Below are positions 47,018 through 56,505 of a stretch of 64,000 nucleotides of DNA, piece after piece. The position numbers were made by a program, and so were the translations under genes. The notes below the pieces were generated by a model that worked only from the letters and a program-made list of their open reading frames with translations, did no database searches and was not told where the DNA came from. Origin of the DNA: Kovacikia minuta CCNUW1 (GTDB lineage: Bacteria; Cyanobacteriota; Cyanobacteriia; Leptolyngbyales; Leptolyngbyaceae); the NCBI RefSeq assembly GCF_020091585.1, contig NZ_CP083583.1, positions 1,116,001-1,180,000 on the forward strand, read 5' to 3'. Within the stretch, counting starts at the first letter, position 1. Every line of letters begins with the position of its first letter.

Positions 47018-48896
47018 TCAAGGTTCCCTGCCATCAGCAATTGCTACATTGCCCAACCAAATCTGCTGGGGAACACCAATTTGAATCTGATGTTGATCAA
47101 AAGCAATTTTGAGCCGCCGCCGCAGTTCCCTTGCTGCTGTCCATTGTTTCAGGGGGGCGGTTTTAATCCAGACTCGGATGACCATGCCTGTGTGGGAGAT
47201 CTGGTCAACCCCAAGTAGTTCGTGGGTATCCAGAATGAATGATTGCCATTCTGGCTCCTGAGCCATCTGGTCAACCGTTTCCCGAACGATCGCCAGGGCA
47301 TGGTCAATATCGGTGTGGTAGGCAACTTCAATCCGAAAATCTGCCCGTGCCCAGGTGCGAGACATGTTTTCTACCTGAGCAATGAAGCTATTGGATAGCG
47401 TAATCAAATTACCCTCATCACTCCGGAGCTGGGTAATTCGCAAATTCAGGTTTTCCACTAAGCCAGCACTGGCACCAATGGTCGTGCCAATTCTGACGTA
47501 ATCCCCAATCCGAAACTGATCTTCAAGCAAAATGAGAAATCCATTGACCAGATCCTTTACCAAACTTTGTGCCGCAAATGAAACTGCCAGTGCCAGCAAG
47601 GCTCCCAATGCCAGAATCGAACCTGGCACGAGGTTCAGCCACTGGAGCACCCAGAGAATTGCTACCGTATAAAATAGAACCATCTTCAGCCCTTTAATTA
47701 CACGGGCAATTGTGGCAATTCGTTGCAGATTTGCTTTGGTTAAGGATTTCTCCTTCTCTCGATTTTGAATAAAGCGATCGATTAATAAATCGGTGAGCCG
47801 ATTCGTTAGCCCGGTTAAAAACCAGGTCACCAGCATCACAATTGGGATTGCAATTACCTTTCTGGCAAACTGGCGCGTTTGAGGAAAGGCATTCAGGCTG
47901 TAGGCAAGTCCAATTATCCAGACAAAGGCGATCGCCCAAAACATCAGCCAGCCGTAAAAACCGGACGATTTGGAGCCGTTGTTGGAGTCCTAAGTAATGC
48001 TGTAGCCCCAGAAACGATCGCTGCTGCTCGTCCCCGTGGATGCGCCCAGGGGCTAACTCCTCGTTGGGAACGGTTACCATTTCTGCCATCTGGCGCTGTT
48101 CAAGCTGCTGTTTACGCCGTCCCAGACTTACCCAGACTCCCCCCAGTAACAGTGTTAATAGCGCAGTTGCTAACAAAGTCCTGACCACTTCAGAAATTTG
48201 TTGCTTGAATGCCTCAGGCTGCCGCAGCCTCAAAGCCTGGTGGAGTTCAGTTGCTAAAACCTGCTGCCAGCGGGCTGCTAAGATCTCTTTGCTGCTTGAG
48301 TGATATTGGGCATCGGCATCTGTCACCGTTAGGAGTACCTTGGGTTCCACCAGATTGCTGTCTTTGACAAACAAAACCGGCTGCCCATTCAGATTTGTGA
48401 TTGAAACCTGCATTGTTTCAGGATCAAGCATTGTTCCCTCCGGCAAACTTCCGTCTATGATCCGTTGCAGATTGGATTCCACCTGTTTCGCACGGACTTC
48501 AACGGGAATTTGGTTGCCAGGTTCACTGCGATTGAGAACGGTAGGGGATGCAATTCGGAACAGTTCTTTGCCATCCAGTCGAATGCCCGTGGACTCCAAG
48601 GTGCCGCGCCGCTCGACTCCAGAAGGAAGGGTTTGTGGCCCTGATGGCAGTGTGAGGGAGGGTATCTGCGCTAAAGCAATTGGGGAAGCGATCGCCAGAG
48701 CAATTGCCCCTCCAGCGCACACCATGCCCATCAGCAAAACCATCATTAAGAGGCTGCTTCCCGCGATACCAAAAGCACTGAGGCGATATGGGCGATGGGT
48801 TCGATTTTGCCTGGTATTAGCCCAAATGGGGAATTGGGAATCGAGAATTGGAGCAAAACGGCTTGTGTTTGTGGGTTCTGCACTGGACTTGAGCAT
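47018..48896 (-). pseudogene. MscS-family mechanosensitive channel with long N-terminus, one frameshift
   Basis: The N-terminal part starts at ATG 48896. It has a signal/membrane segment, then a periplasmic domain (ELFRIASPTVLNRSEPGNQI, KVLLTVTDADAQYHSS) and a membrane helix (LLATALLTLLLGGVWVSLG). The frame changes near 47965-47985 and continues as GFYGWLMFWAIAFVWIIGLA. It then runs through the pore-lining region (LALGALLALAVSFAAQSLVK) and the beta domain (QFRIGDYVRIGTTIGASAGL, NSFIAQVENMSR). Together they make a normal cyanobacterial MscS of about 620 residues. One base change in length separates a full gene from a broken one, so a sequencing indel is as likely as true loss. Confidence 0.85.
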
Positions 48897-49207
48897 AGGG
48901 TGCGATCGCCTTCTCCATGAAAAAAAGGTGCCTCAGAAACCCCACATATAGCATGGTACGAAGCCAAAGCAGGTTGGAATCTGCCTCAAGAAAAATCTAA
49001 TTGTCGATTGTTGACGATCTCATTCTGAGAAGATGCTGAGTTTAAGTTGAGTAGCCTTTCAGGGTGCATTCACAATGTTTCTGCTTTTGTTTCAGAAATG
49101 GTTCAGCCTAACCTGAGATGCTTTGACCAGTGAGCCATCTGGGTTCACCTGCAAAAATTCTGCCGCTGTTTCTCATTGAGTCATCAACACTAAGTCAGGA
49201 GTAACCC
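48897..49207. other. Intergenic region between divergent MscS and secreted-protein genes
   Basis: Contains a GCGATCGC-type site at about 48902. The promoter of the secreted-protein gene must lie toward the right side. No repeat, hairpin or small gene is evident. Confidence 0.4.
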
Positions 49208-49585
49208 ATGAAATTAGCTTCTCTGCTTACAGGTATGGTAATGGTTGGTCTGGTTACCGTTGGAAATACATCCTTCAAAGCAATTCATCCTTCATTGGCT
49301 GGGGTTGCAGTTGCCGCTGAGGCAAAACAAGCCGGACCTTCTGCTGAAGAGAAAATTGCCTTGATTACCAAAAATAAGGGGCAGATCGGCAGCGGTGATC
49401 AACTGCGACGGTTCTTCTATGGCGACTTAGAGCCACTGGCGGTTCAGCCTGGTGGCGCAGGCATGGTCGTTAATCTTTACAACAAAGCGAGTGATACGAC
49501 CTTTGCCTACTGTGCAACCTATGATGTTGTTGTTGCCGTCAAGAAAGGTAAAATTAGTCAGTTTCTTGCCAGTGAAGTGAAGTAA
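49208..49585 (+). CDS. Small secreted conserved protein
   Basis: 125 residues. A strong CAGGAG ribosome binding site lies 7 bases before ATG 49208. The signal peptide (MKLASLLTGMVMVGLVTVG, ending near VAVAAEA) is clear. The mature 85 residues contain EEKIALITKNKGQIGSGDQL, RRFFYGDLEPLAVQPGGAGM and YDVVVAVKKGKISQF. I do not recognise the family by name. It is probably periplasmic or thylakoid-lumenal. It stands alone upstream of the IS110-containing repeat. Confidence 0.7.
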   Translation: MKLASLLTGMVMVGLVTVGNTSFKAIHPSLAGVAVAAEAKQAGPSAEEKIALITKNKGQIGSGDQLRRFFYGDLEPLAVQPGGAGMVVNLYNKASDTTFAYCATYDVVVAVKKGKISQFLASEVK

Positions 49586-49670
49586 GACCTTAAACGACAA
49601 CAATTATCAACGTAGGAACAAGAACGAAATAAAATCGCCCACCTGTAGATACTGTGCAAAGTTGCAGGTG

Positions 49671-50666
49671 TCAAGTCGATGAGGTCGGGAAGCAGACCTG
49701 GGCGTCAAAAGGTTTATTGGCGTGCAGAACCCCGTAAATCCAGCGAATCAGCTTATGCATCACGGCCCCGACGACTTGACGCTTAGTTTTGTGGCGCTGG
49801 AGGAGTTGTGCGCGCCAAGCTTGAATCGGCTTGCTCCAGCGTAAAAGGCACAGGGCTGGGAGAAACAGGGCTTTGCGTAAGCGGGCATTACCAAGTTTGC
49901 ACAGCCTGGGCTTGCCGTGAATCGATGTGCCAGAGGTTTTTTCCTGGGGCGTGAGTCCGGCGTAAGCCGCCAACTGCCGAGCCGAAGCAAAGTGCTGCCA
50001 ACTGCCGATTTCTGCGAGAATCAGGGCCGCGGTGTGAGGACCAATACCAGGAATCGAATCGAGCAATTCGTGTTGCCGTTTGAGACCGGGGAATTGGTCG
50101 ATATGGGTTCGAATCTTGTCTCGCAAGGCTTTGAGTTGGTCTTCCATAAAGGTGATGTGAGTATTAATCTCGCTTACCAACTCAGGGGGAGCCGTTTCGA
50201 GGCGATTGGTTTCCTGTCCAATCATCTGCTCGAGGGCCTGCACCCGTCGCATCAGATTTTGCAACACTTCCACCTCAGGGGCCGGTGGTTGCCAAAGCTC
50301 AGGCTTCAGGTCACGGCAGTATTCGGCAATTAAGCGAGCATCAGCCGCATCGGTCTTGGTGCGACTCAAGCGACTCTGGGCATAAGCATGGACCGCTTGG
50401 GGATTGGCAATCGTCACGCCATACCCGGCGTGATGCAACTGCTTGGCGATGGCATGCCCATAGGTGCTGGTGGCTTCGAGACAGGCATGTAACTGGGTAA
50501 AGCGTTGCTGGCTCAACCAAGCGAGCAATTCTTGGTGCCCAGCAACTGTGTTGGCGATCGCTTTGCGTCGAAGCGCTTGGGTGCCACAGAGCAACACCCC
50601 ATGAATCCGTGTTTTGCCAATGTCTAAACCCAATACAGCATCAACGACAGGGGACGACGATGACAT
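49671..50666 (-). CDS. IS110-family DEDD transposase/recombinase
   Basis: I choose ATG 50666 (MSSSSPVVDAVLGLDIGKTR), giving 331 residues; the upstream start at 50711 adds 15 unlikely residues. The N-terminal RuvC-like DEDD domain is complete: VLGLDIGKTRIHGVL, CLEATSTYGHAIAKQL, TKTDAADARLIAEYC. The C-terminal Tnp domain has the conserved Ser region DSIPGIGPHTAALILAEIGS and AAYAGLTPQEKTSGTSIHGK. No frameshift, so the element may be active. Confidence 0.93.
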   Translation of the reverse strand: MSSSSPVVDAVLGLDIGKTRIHGVLLCGTQALRRKAIANTVAGHQELLAWLSQQRFTQLHACLEATSTYGHAIAKQLHHAGYGVTIANPQAVHAYAQSRLSRTKTDAADARLIAEYCRDLKPELWQPPAPEVEVLQNLMRRVQALEQMIGQETNRLETAPPELVSEINTHITFMEDQLKALRDKIRTHIDQFPGLKRQHELLDSIPGIGPHTAALILAEIGSWQHFASARQLAAYAGLTPQEKTSGTSIHGKPRLCKLGNARLRKALFLPALCLLRWSKPIQAWRAQLLQRHKTKRQVVGAVMHKLIRWIYGVLHANKPFDAQVCFPTSST

Positions 50667-50910
50667 AAAGGCTCCTTCAATCCATCCAGGGTTTACAGCC
50701 TCAGAACCCACTTTCCTTGTCAGTCCAGGGTCATGTCCACTGCAGGGGCAGCCCTATGATACTGTTCAGTGTGGTGAGCGGCTGGAGCGGGCTTAGGGTC
50801 AGCAAAAGCGTCTAATCTACATCCAGGCTTGGCTAGCCTTAGGGGCATACCAGAGTGCACTTGACCTGACCCAACTTTCATTACTGTTGCTGAAAGCTGC
50901 CCTACACACA
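50667..50910 (-). ncRNA. Candidate IS110 bridge RNA region
   Basis: The noncoding end upstream of the transposase start in an intact IS110 is the known location of bridge RNAs (seekRNAs). I can see short complementary stretches but cannot fold it reliably. This is a prediction from family knowledge and position. Confidence 0.45.
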
Positions 50911-51136
50911 AGGGGCTTAGCATGCAGGCAGAAACCTTTGCCATCACTGAAAGCATCTCTACCGCATGCTAAGCCCTTACGCCTGAAATTACCGATATTA
51001 TTTAATTCCCATTCCTTAGAAGTCGGATGGGCAAAGCGATAGGTGTCTACCTCATCGCGCCCTCATAAACACGGGTAGATTCTTTGCCCATCCTACGTTG
51101 ATAGGTAATTCTTTGAGGGTCATCTCCCAAAATGGT

Positions 51137-52013
51137 TTACGACTGGTTAAGAAGCAATAATTGTTTTTCCAGCGCGGTGAATGCACTCTGTGCCAAAATC
51201 CGATGGGCTTTTGTTGTTGGATGGATGCTATCCCAAAACAAAAATTGATCGGGATTGCCACATGGACTTGAAGCAGACAGGCAAACACCCGTGACCTGGG
51301 TAAAGCCGAATTTTGCTGGATTAGCAATTGCTTCCCCGTAGAGCGCATGGGTATCTAACGGAATCAGTTGGAGTTCAGGAGACTGTTGACTCAATACTTT
51401 TAGCGCTCGCCTCAAACTTTGGTTATGCTGCTGAGTTAACAAAGAGAGCCGTGCTAATTCTGAACTATTCCGAGTTGCAGGGAGTTTTCCCAAATCAGGT
51501 AAGTTTGCAACTAAAATCCGTTGAGCACCTTTGCTAGACAGGTCGGAGATCGCCTGTTTGATATTCTCAATGGGAACCAAAATACTGCGCGCCCCCTGTA
51601 GATAATCATTAGCGCCTGCCCAAAGAATGTATAGCCCACTGGAATTGGGCTGCGGCTGAGTTTGGGTAAATGACTGTACCTGTGCAAGTAACCCCGGAAC
51701 CAAACTCGTGCGATCACTAACGGTTGTCGCTCCTCCACGGGCAAAATTATTGATCTGCTTTACAGAAAGTTGTTCAGACAAATACTCGACCCAGACACGC
51801 CCATTGGAGTACCGCCCCTGAAAGTAAGGCGGATTTGGTGGGTGTAACCCATTTGTTGCCCGAAATACAATTCCTGTATCAGATAAGCTGTCACCAAATT
51901 ACGTAAAATTCGTGAATTGAGGGGGATTGCTTCGTTGAAAACACTACAGTCGTCATAAGGATTAAAAAGAACACTAAAAGGAAGAGAACAATCGCAATAA
52001 CAAGTTTTCTCAT
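51137..52013 (-). pseudogene. SGNH/GDSL hydrolase with N-terminal membrane anchor, one frameshift
   Basis: ATG 52013 begins MRKLVIAIVLFLLVFFLILM, a membrane anchor or signal. The frame then runs to HEFYVIW and stops. In the next frame the protein continues with the GDSLSDTG catalytic block, PPYFQGRYSNGRVWVEYLSE, the YILWAGANDYLQGARS block and FLFWDSIHPTTKAHRILAQS (catalytic Asp-His). The shift falls directly before GDS at about 51895. Together they make a normal secreted or anchored GDSL esterase/lipase of about 290 residues. The defect may be a sequencing error. Confidence 0.82.
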
Positions 52014-52160
52014 AGATGCAGGTGACAGGTGTCAAGGTATCAGGTGTCAGGGAAATTAAGTGAAGTAAACCCTACGATCGCTCAATAAAAAAGCTCCTCC
52101 ATACTGGAAGAGATTCAGGTGGTGCCCAAGGGTTCCACAACAGTATGGATAATCGGTTTT

Positions 52161-52304
52161 TTAAGGAATAAGAACAAAATAAAATCGGTAGTCTTTAGAG
52201 GCTTAGCATTTGGGCAAAAACCTCTGCGATGACCAAAAGCATACCTACCGAATACCAGTCCCTTACGATTGGAACTGCCAATGCTATTTAATTCACAATC
52301 CTAA
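52161..52304. repeat. 144-bp MITE-like repeat, uninterrupted copy
   Basis: Begins TTAAGGAATAAGAACAAAAT and ends in the approximate complement (ATTTAATTCACAATCCTAA). The interior is related to 50910-51019. No coding capacity. Confidence 0.65.
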
Positions 52305-52579
52305 GTTAGAAAGAACCCACCCCAACACGCATCATCCCCACTATAACGATCTAGTCCAGGTATCCCAGGGATCAAAACCGAACTCAAAAGGAGGATTTCA
52401 CTTCACTTGCTAACTTAAGCTCACCCGTCCAGCGACCCCCGACTCACTCTTAGGATGGAGATGCTACGGAGTGATAGTGTCTATGCTACAGAAATAAAAT
52501 TGTATCTTTTGGACGCCACCATTTGCACCAATCTTCCTAATCCTGTTAATTGATATTATATCCAAAAAGGATAAATTCC
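52305..52579. other. Intergenic region before the small-protein/ATP-grasp pair
   Basis: About 275 bases with no gene. The AAAAGGA ribosome binding site of the next gene is at its end. A promoter is expected, but I cannot place it firmly. Confidence 0.4.
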
Positions 52580-52936
52580 ATGGAATCACCTATTATCGTT
52601 CATGGTAAAGCAAAGATTAGTAGGGCAAAGATTATTGCGGAAGACGAAATAGTTGCGAATTTTGCTGGATGTCAAGCGACAGTAGGAATGGATTGCATAC
52701 TACTTCCCAGTGGTGGTAGTGCCGCAGTTGAAGCAGTCGTTGGTCTGCTTGAATCGGATCAAACGTTTAAACTTGGCACAGCTGGGTTCGGTTCAACTAT
52801 AAATAGCGGGAGAAAGTTTAAAGCTAATGCGGCAAGCCTGGAAGATGTAACCTTGGGTTGGGGAGCCGCAGAAACTGGTCAAGGTGCTCGTCATCCTATC
52901 TATCTACCGTTTTTATCCACAAGCAACAACCGTTAG
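52580..52936 (+). CDS. Small protein paired with an ATP-grasp ligase, possible substrate
   Basis: 118 residues from ATG 52580, which has AAAGGA 8 bases upstream. An ATG 30 bases earlier lacks one. It has no signal peptide and no family I recognise. The N-terminal half (IIVHGKAKISRAKIIAEDEI) looks beta-rich. The middle is Gly/Ala-rich (ILLPSGGSAAVEAVVGLLES). The C-terminal third carries many Thr/Ser/Glu/Asp (SLEDVTLGWGAAETGQGARH). It ends 3 bases before the ATP-grasp gene. Small proteins encoded beside lone ATP-grasp enzymes are sometimes their peptide substrates (graspetide-type RiPPs), which is a testable guess here. Confidence 0.6.
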   Translation: MESPIIVHGKAKISRAKIIAEDEIVANFAGCQATVGMDCILLPSGGSAAVEAVVGLLESDQTFKLGTAGFGSTINSGRKFKANAASLEDVTLGWGAAETGQGARHPIYLPFLSTSNNR

Positions 52937-52939
52937 CAA

Positions 52940-54034
52940 TTGCCTAAATACGCTGTTATGACTCCTCATACCTTCCAGTTTTTCCACGGAAATACTCTTT
53001 CTGATCTGTTTGCACAGGATTTGGCAGTGCAGGGTGCTGGTGATGAACAGTTTGCGCTGATCTTAAACTATCCCGCAACGGCTAAATGGGCAGCTTACCC
53101 CAATACCCAAAAATATTTTTTGCAAGATGGCAGCAGCGAATCTACCAAAACCTCATTTGATAAAATTTGCCAAAAAGAACCCTGGAAGATTTTAGCTGTG
53201 TTAGGTAAGGCTTTACCAGGTGTTGTAATTAATCAACCTCCAGACTTACTTGTGCAATATTGGCGAGAGCATTTCGATTTCTATGGCACTCGGTTAGAAA
53301 TGATGGATTGTTCAACCTATTTGGATAATCTAAACGAGAGCGATCGCATCAATCAAGCAATTACTCTATTTCCCTTTGATCACTTGTCACCTGAAAAACA
53401 TGCCGTTAACTCTGATACCCACTATCAGTTGCTGAGTAAGGCAGCTCTCGTCAAGTTGGGAGTGTCCTGTCCACACTATCAAACCTATGATTTAAATTCT
53501 GTTAGTCTCAACCAGATTCCACTTCCCTCACAATTTCCTTATTTAATTAAAACATCGCATGGGCTTTCTGGTGAGGGAACTTATATCATTCGTGACCGTA
53601 GTGATCTCAACTACTGCTTAGAGGAACTAAAAAAATATCTCAAACTCAACCTGCTGAGAACGATTATTGTTTCGGAATTTGTCAAGTACGAAGTAAATAA
53701 CTACTGTGTGCAGTTCTACATTAATCGATCAGGAAATATTTCTTTAATTGGTGTCACGCAACAACTGGTAAGTAGTGAAGGAAATTATTTGGGTGGTCTG
53801 ATTGACTATACGAATGATCTGAGTAAATTCTCTGAAATGATTGCAGCAGTGGGCCAATATGCGCATCAGCAAGGATACTTTGGTGTTATAGGTTTTGATG
53901 TATTAGAGGACAGAGATGGAAAATTCTATGCGATCGATGCTAATTTTCAATTTATGGGATTGTGGCAGGAGAGACTGTGCAGCATATGCAACAAATTGAA
54001 CACAGTTTACAGAGTAAAGGCTTACAGTTGGTAG
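52940..54034 (+). CDS. ATP-grasp ligase-type protein, C-terminus possibly frameshifted
   Basis: The frame opens with TTG 52940 (MPKYAVMTPHTFQFF); ATG 52958 is an alternative. The N-terminal 150 residues form a pre-ATP-grasp-like domain. The ATP-grasp fold follows, with the nucleotide-binding strand and glycine loop (FPYLIKTSHGLSGEGTYIIR), a clamp region (LLRTIIVSEFVKYEVNNY) and the metal-binding end (GVIGFDVLEDRDGKFYAIDA NF). The last 25 residues read poorly. The +2 frame from about 53965 gives GIVAGETVQHMQQIEHSLQS, which looks more natural, so a one-base indel is suspected. The likely reaction is ATP-dependent amide or ester bond formation. Confidence 0.75.
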   Translation: MPKYAVMTPHTFQFFHGNTLSDLFAQDLAVQGAGDEQFALILNYPATAKWAAYPNTQKYFLQDGSSESTKTSFDKICQKEPWKILAVLGKALPGVVINQPPDLLVQYWREHFDFYGTRLEMMDCSTYLDNLNESDRINQAITLFPFDHLSPEKHAVNSDTHYQLLSKAALVKLGVSCPHYQTYDLNSVSLNQIPLPSQFPYLIKTSHGLSGEGTYIIRDRSDLNYCLEELKKYLKLNLLRTIIVSEFVKYEVNNYCVQFYINRSGNISLIGVTQQLVSSEGNYLGGLIDYTNDLSKFSEMIAAVGQYAHQQGYFGVIGFDVLEDRDGKFYAIDANFQFMGLWQERLCSICNKLNTVYRVKAYSW

Positions 54035-54231
54035 GCTGAATATGAATGGAATTTACTTCTATGGTAATCCTATTTGGATTGTGAGAATGATTCCATCGGT
54101 ATCCTTTCTCACAAAGCCTTTCCATCTCACAACTGATTTAGAACTGCTATAGCAATCTTACTTGAATTGTAAAAAGTAATTGCTCAACTGGGGTAAATTG
54201 ACAAAATCTCAAAAGCGGATAAAGTGACGGT
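54035..54231. other. Short intergenic region
   Basis: Nothing recognisable apart from the left flank of the IS66 fragment. Confidence 0.35.
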
Positions 54232-54603
54232 ATGACAGAACTTCCCGACCTCAAGCAACTCACAAATGAGGCAAAAGATGCCTTGATCCTAGCGTTGTGG
54301 GAAGAATTGCAAAAATTACAGCAAAAGCGACCGAAGAAAACCTCGCAGAATTCTAGTTTACCCCCGGCAAAAGGCTTCAAAGCGGAGGTCAAGCGCGAAG
54401 AGAACAACGGTGAAAAGACGCGAGAGGGAAGCCTCGGTCGAGAAGGCGGTAGTCGCCCGTTAAGTGAGCATCCAGACCAAATCATTGAGGCCACTGTAAA
54501 AAGCTGTCAAGACTGTGGGGCAGAAATTGCCAAGTCTGAACAACAGCTCATGGCTCGGTATGACAAAATCGATATTCCACCGATTGGGCTGATCGTCGCT
54601 TAA
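54232..54603 (+). pseudogene. IS66-family TnpC N-terminal fragment
   Basis: MTELPDLKQLTNEAKDALIL, then the KTSQNSSLPPAKGFKAE motif (the NSS.PPS signature), the zinc-finger pair CQDCG and the ARYDKIDIPPI segment, all typical of the start of IS66 TnpC. The catalytic DDE domain is missing: the homology ends at about 54590, where SDR sequence soon begins. Confidence 0.85.
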
Positions 54604-54630
54604 TTGAGATAGGGAGGGCAAAGGCAGTTT

Positions 54631-55130
54631 TTGCAATACTTCCAAGTGCTTTTATTTGGCAACAAGTCTACTGAAGCCGATTATGATGCAGTGTTGAATG
54701 TCAATTTGAAAGGAGTATTTTTTGCCACCCAAGCCTTTGTGCAACACTTGCTTGAAACCAAACGCCCTGGAAAAATCATCAATATCAGCTCAGTCCATGA
54801 GGATTTGCCCTTTCCCAATTTCACGGCGTATTGCGTGAGTAAGGGTGGGATGAAGATGTTTACCCGGAATCTGGCAGTGGAATTGGGTGCATTAGGCATT
54901 ACAGTTAACAACGTGTCACCGGGAGCCATTGAAACGCCAATTAATACGAAGCTACTGGATGACCCGGAACAATTAGGCGCGTTGCTCAACAATATCCCCT
55001 CGGTCGTTTGGGACAACCGCAGGATGTTACTTCCCTGGTTACTTTTTTGGCATCGTCTGATGCGGATTACATTACGGGTAGCACCTTTTTTGTCGATGGT
55101 GATTTGCTTTGGAACTATCAGGAGCAGTAG
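54631..55130 (+). pseudogene. Short-chain dehydrogenase/reductase (glucose-1-dehydrogenase-like), truncated and frameshifted
   Basis: The Rossmann GxxxGxG start is missing. The retained part has VNLKGVFFATQAFVQHLL, IINISSVHEDLPF (catalytic Ser), YCVSKGGMKMFTRNLAVELG (Tyr-x3-Lys) and VNNVSPGAIETPINTKL. At about 54997 the frame slips, and the true C-terminus LGRLGQPQDVTSLVTFLASS, then YITGSTFFVDGDLLWNYQEQ, lies in another frame and ends at 55130. It is inactive unless the slip is a sequencing error. The N-terminal loss is real. Confidence 0.82.
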
Positions 55131-55154
55131 TCATGCCAAACGTCCCTTTATTCT

Positions 55155-55871
55155 CTACAAGCCTGCAAACCACTCATAGCCCTGGTCTTCCCAGTAGCCT
55201 TTCATTGGCATCAAGTCTTTCAAAAATGTTACCTGGGTTACCCACTTACTCTGTTTATAGCCCAGCTTAATTGGAGATGCCAAACGCAATGGAGCACCAT
55301 TATCAACCGATAGCGGTTGTCCATTTTTCTGATATGCCATCAATGTTTGGGGATGCAAAACTGAAGCAATATCCCAGCTTTCATAGTAACCGTCTGCTGA
55401 TTTGAAGTAGGCATAACGCACATCATTCTTTGGCTGTACCAGTTTTGCCAGGTCTTGCAAGCGGACTCCACCCCATTGAACGATCGCTGCCCAACCCTCG
55501 ACGCAAACGTGACGAATGACCATTGAAGTCAATGGCAGCTTCTGAATATCTGCCATGCTGAACTGCATCGAGTGGGTGACTTCGCCATCAATGGTTAAAC
55601 GAAACTCGGCTGGATTAATTTGAGGCGTGCTATCAAAGGTGTTAATTAATAGCTTATCTGGCTCGATCGCGCTGACCGGAAATTCAGGCACAGGTCTTTG
55701 AGCAAGCATGAGTGCCTCAATGTTCTGATTCAACGGTTCAAAGGTTTGCCCCACTGTCTCCGAAAATCGGTTCAACTCACAGCCACTCAACAATGCACCT
55801 GCAACCGAAAACCCAGACCATTGCAGTAATTGACGACGAGAAAGAGATTGCTTGGGAAGAATTAGACTCAT
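55155..55871 (-). CDS. MsrP/YedY-like periplasmic molybdopterin oxidoreductase
   Basis: 238 residues. The twin-arginine signal (SLSRRQLLQWSGFSVAGALL, followed by SGC, so possibly a lipoprotein) sends a folded molybdoenzyme across the membrane. The sulfite-oxidase-type fold is recognised by INPAEFRLTIDGEVTHSMQF and the Mo-ligating Cys in VIRHVCVEGWAAIVQW, then GAPLRLASPIKLGYKQSKWV. MsrP reduces methionine sulfoxide in periplasmic proteins using electrons from the membrane b-type cytochrome, whose gene is directly upstream (18-base gap). It is the last gene of the operon. Confidence 0.82.
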   Translation of the reverse strand: MSLILPKQSLSRRQLLQWSGFSVAGALLSGCELNRFSETVGQTFEPLNQNIEALMLAQRPVPEFPVSAIEPDKLLINTFDSTPQINPAEFRLTIDGEVTHSMQFSMADIQKLPLTSMVIRHVCVEGWAAIVQWGGVRLQDLAKLVQPKNDVRYAYFKSADGYYESWDIASVLHPQTLMAYQKNGQPLSVDNGAPLRLASPIKLGYKQSKWVTQVTFLKDLMPMKGYWEDQGYEWFAGL

Positions 55872-55889
55872 GGGAGTGGAAAGTGGGGA

Positions 55890-56489
55890 TTACAGGAACA
55901 TGGATTTGATTAATCGAATACTTCCAACTTTGAGCGCCAGGAGAGAGTGAACCAGGGTAAAAAGAATAACCGTAGGAACGGTAATAAAATGAATGGTGCG
56001 GAGTGTCTGCCAATTGCCAAACAGCGCCGCTAACCAGTGCAGTTGGGCAGGTTTATACATGGCGAGTCCACTGGCGATCGCTAACAGGAGAATGGGCACG
56101 ATCGCGGTATACACGAGACGATGCCATGCGTAATTCTTGCGCTTTTCATTTTGGCTGACTCGCGCTGCTTTCAAGTCATTGCTACTTGCGAACCGATGCT
56201 GGTAGCGGCGTGTGATCAACACATACAATCCATAGGCAAACAGATTCAGGGAATAGAGCCACATAACGGCGAAATGCCAATCTCGCCCACCTGACAGCCA
56301 CCCTCCCAGCAACAGGAGCTTGGGGAAATGCCAACCTTCCCTGCCACCAAAGACGGGATTTGCATTGTAAATCTGCAACCCACTGCTGGTCATTAAAACC
56401 AGGCTGATAATATTGACCCAGTGAAAGGTCTTGGCTAGAAACGCCTGACTGGGTAACTTTGCTTTTTGTTTAGCCGCAGTGGGTGCCAT
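55890..56489 (-). CDS. b-type cytochrome (cytochrome b561/MsrQ-like), membrane partner
   Basis: 199 residues with four to five membrane helices. Candidate haem ligands are His in KTFHWVNIISLVLM, RDWHFAVMWLYSLNLF, YAWHRLVYTAIVPILL and LRTIHFITVPTVILFTLVHS. It would pass electrons from the cytoplasm or quinol pool to the molybdoenzyme encoded just downstream. It is not a close MsrQ (ferric reductase-like) sequence by eye but fills the same role in the operon. Confidence 0.8.
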   Translation of the reverse strand: MAPTAAKQKAKLPSQAFLAKTFHWVNIISLVLMTSSGLQIYNANPVFGGREGWHFPKLLLLGGWLSGGRDWHFAVMWLYSLNLFAYGLYVLITRRYQHRFASSNDLKAARVSQNEKRKNYAWHRLVYTAIVPILLLAIASGLAMYKPAQLHWLAALFGNWQTLRTIHFITVPTVILFTLVHSLLALKVGSIRLIKSMFL

Positions 56490-56505
56490 AGTGGGTTTGT
56501 CAGGC

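Larger units (their letters stand above)
49640..50910 (-). mobile_element. IS110-family element (boundaries approximate)
   Basis: Inferred from the transposase and from comparison with the empty repeat at 52161-52304. There are no terminal inverted repeats or target duplication, as usual for IS110. The roughly 240-base noncoding stretch upstream of the transposase start (50667-50910) is where IS110 members encode the bridge RNA that chooses target and donor DNA. Confidence 0.7.
49613..51019. repeat. MITE-like repeat copy interrupted by the IS110 element
   Basis: The left end TAGGAACAAGAACGAAATAA (49613) and the right end (complement of TAAGGAATGGGAATTAAATA, ending 51019) match the two ends of the uninterrupted repeat at 52161-52304. 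The right part has a 13-base palindrome GGGCTTAGCATGC ... GCATGCTAAGCCC. IS110 has entered just inside the left end. Confidence 0.7.
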
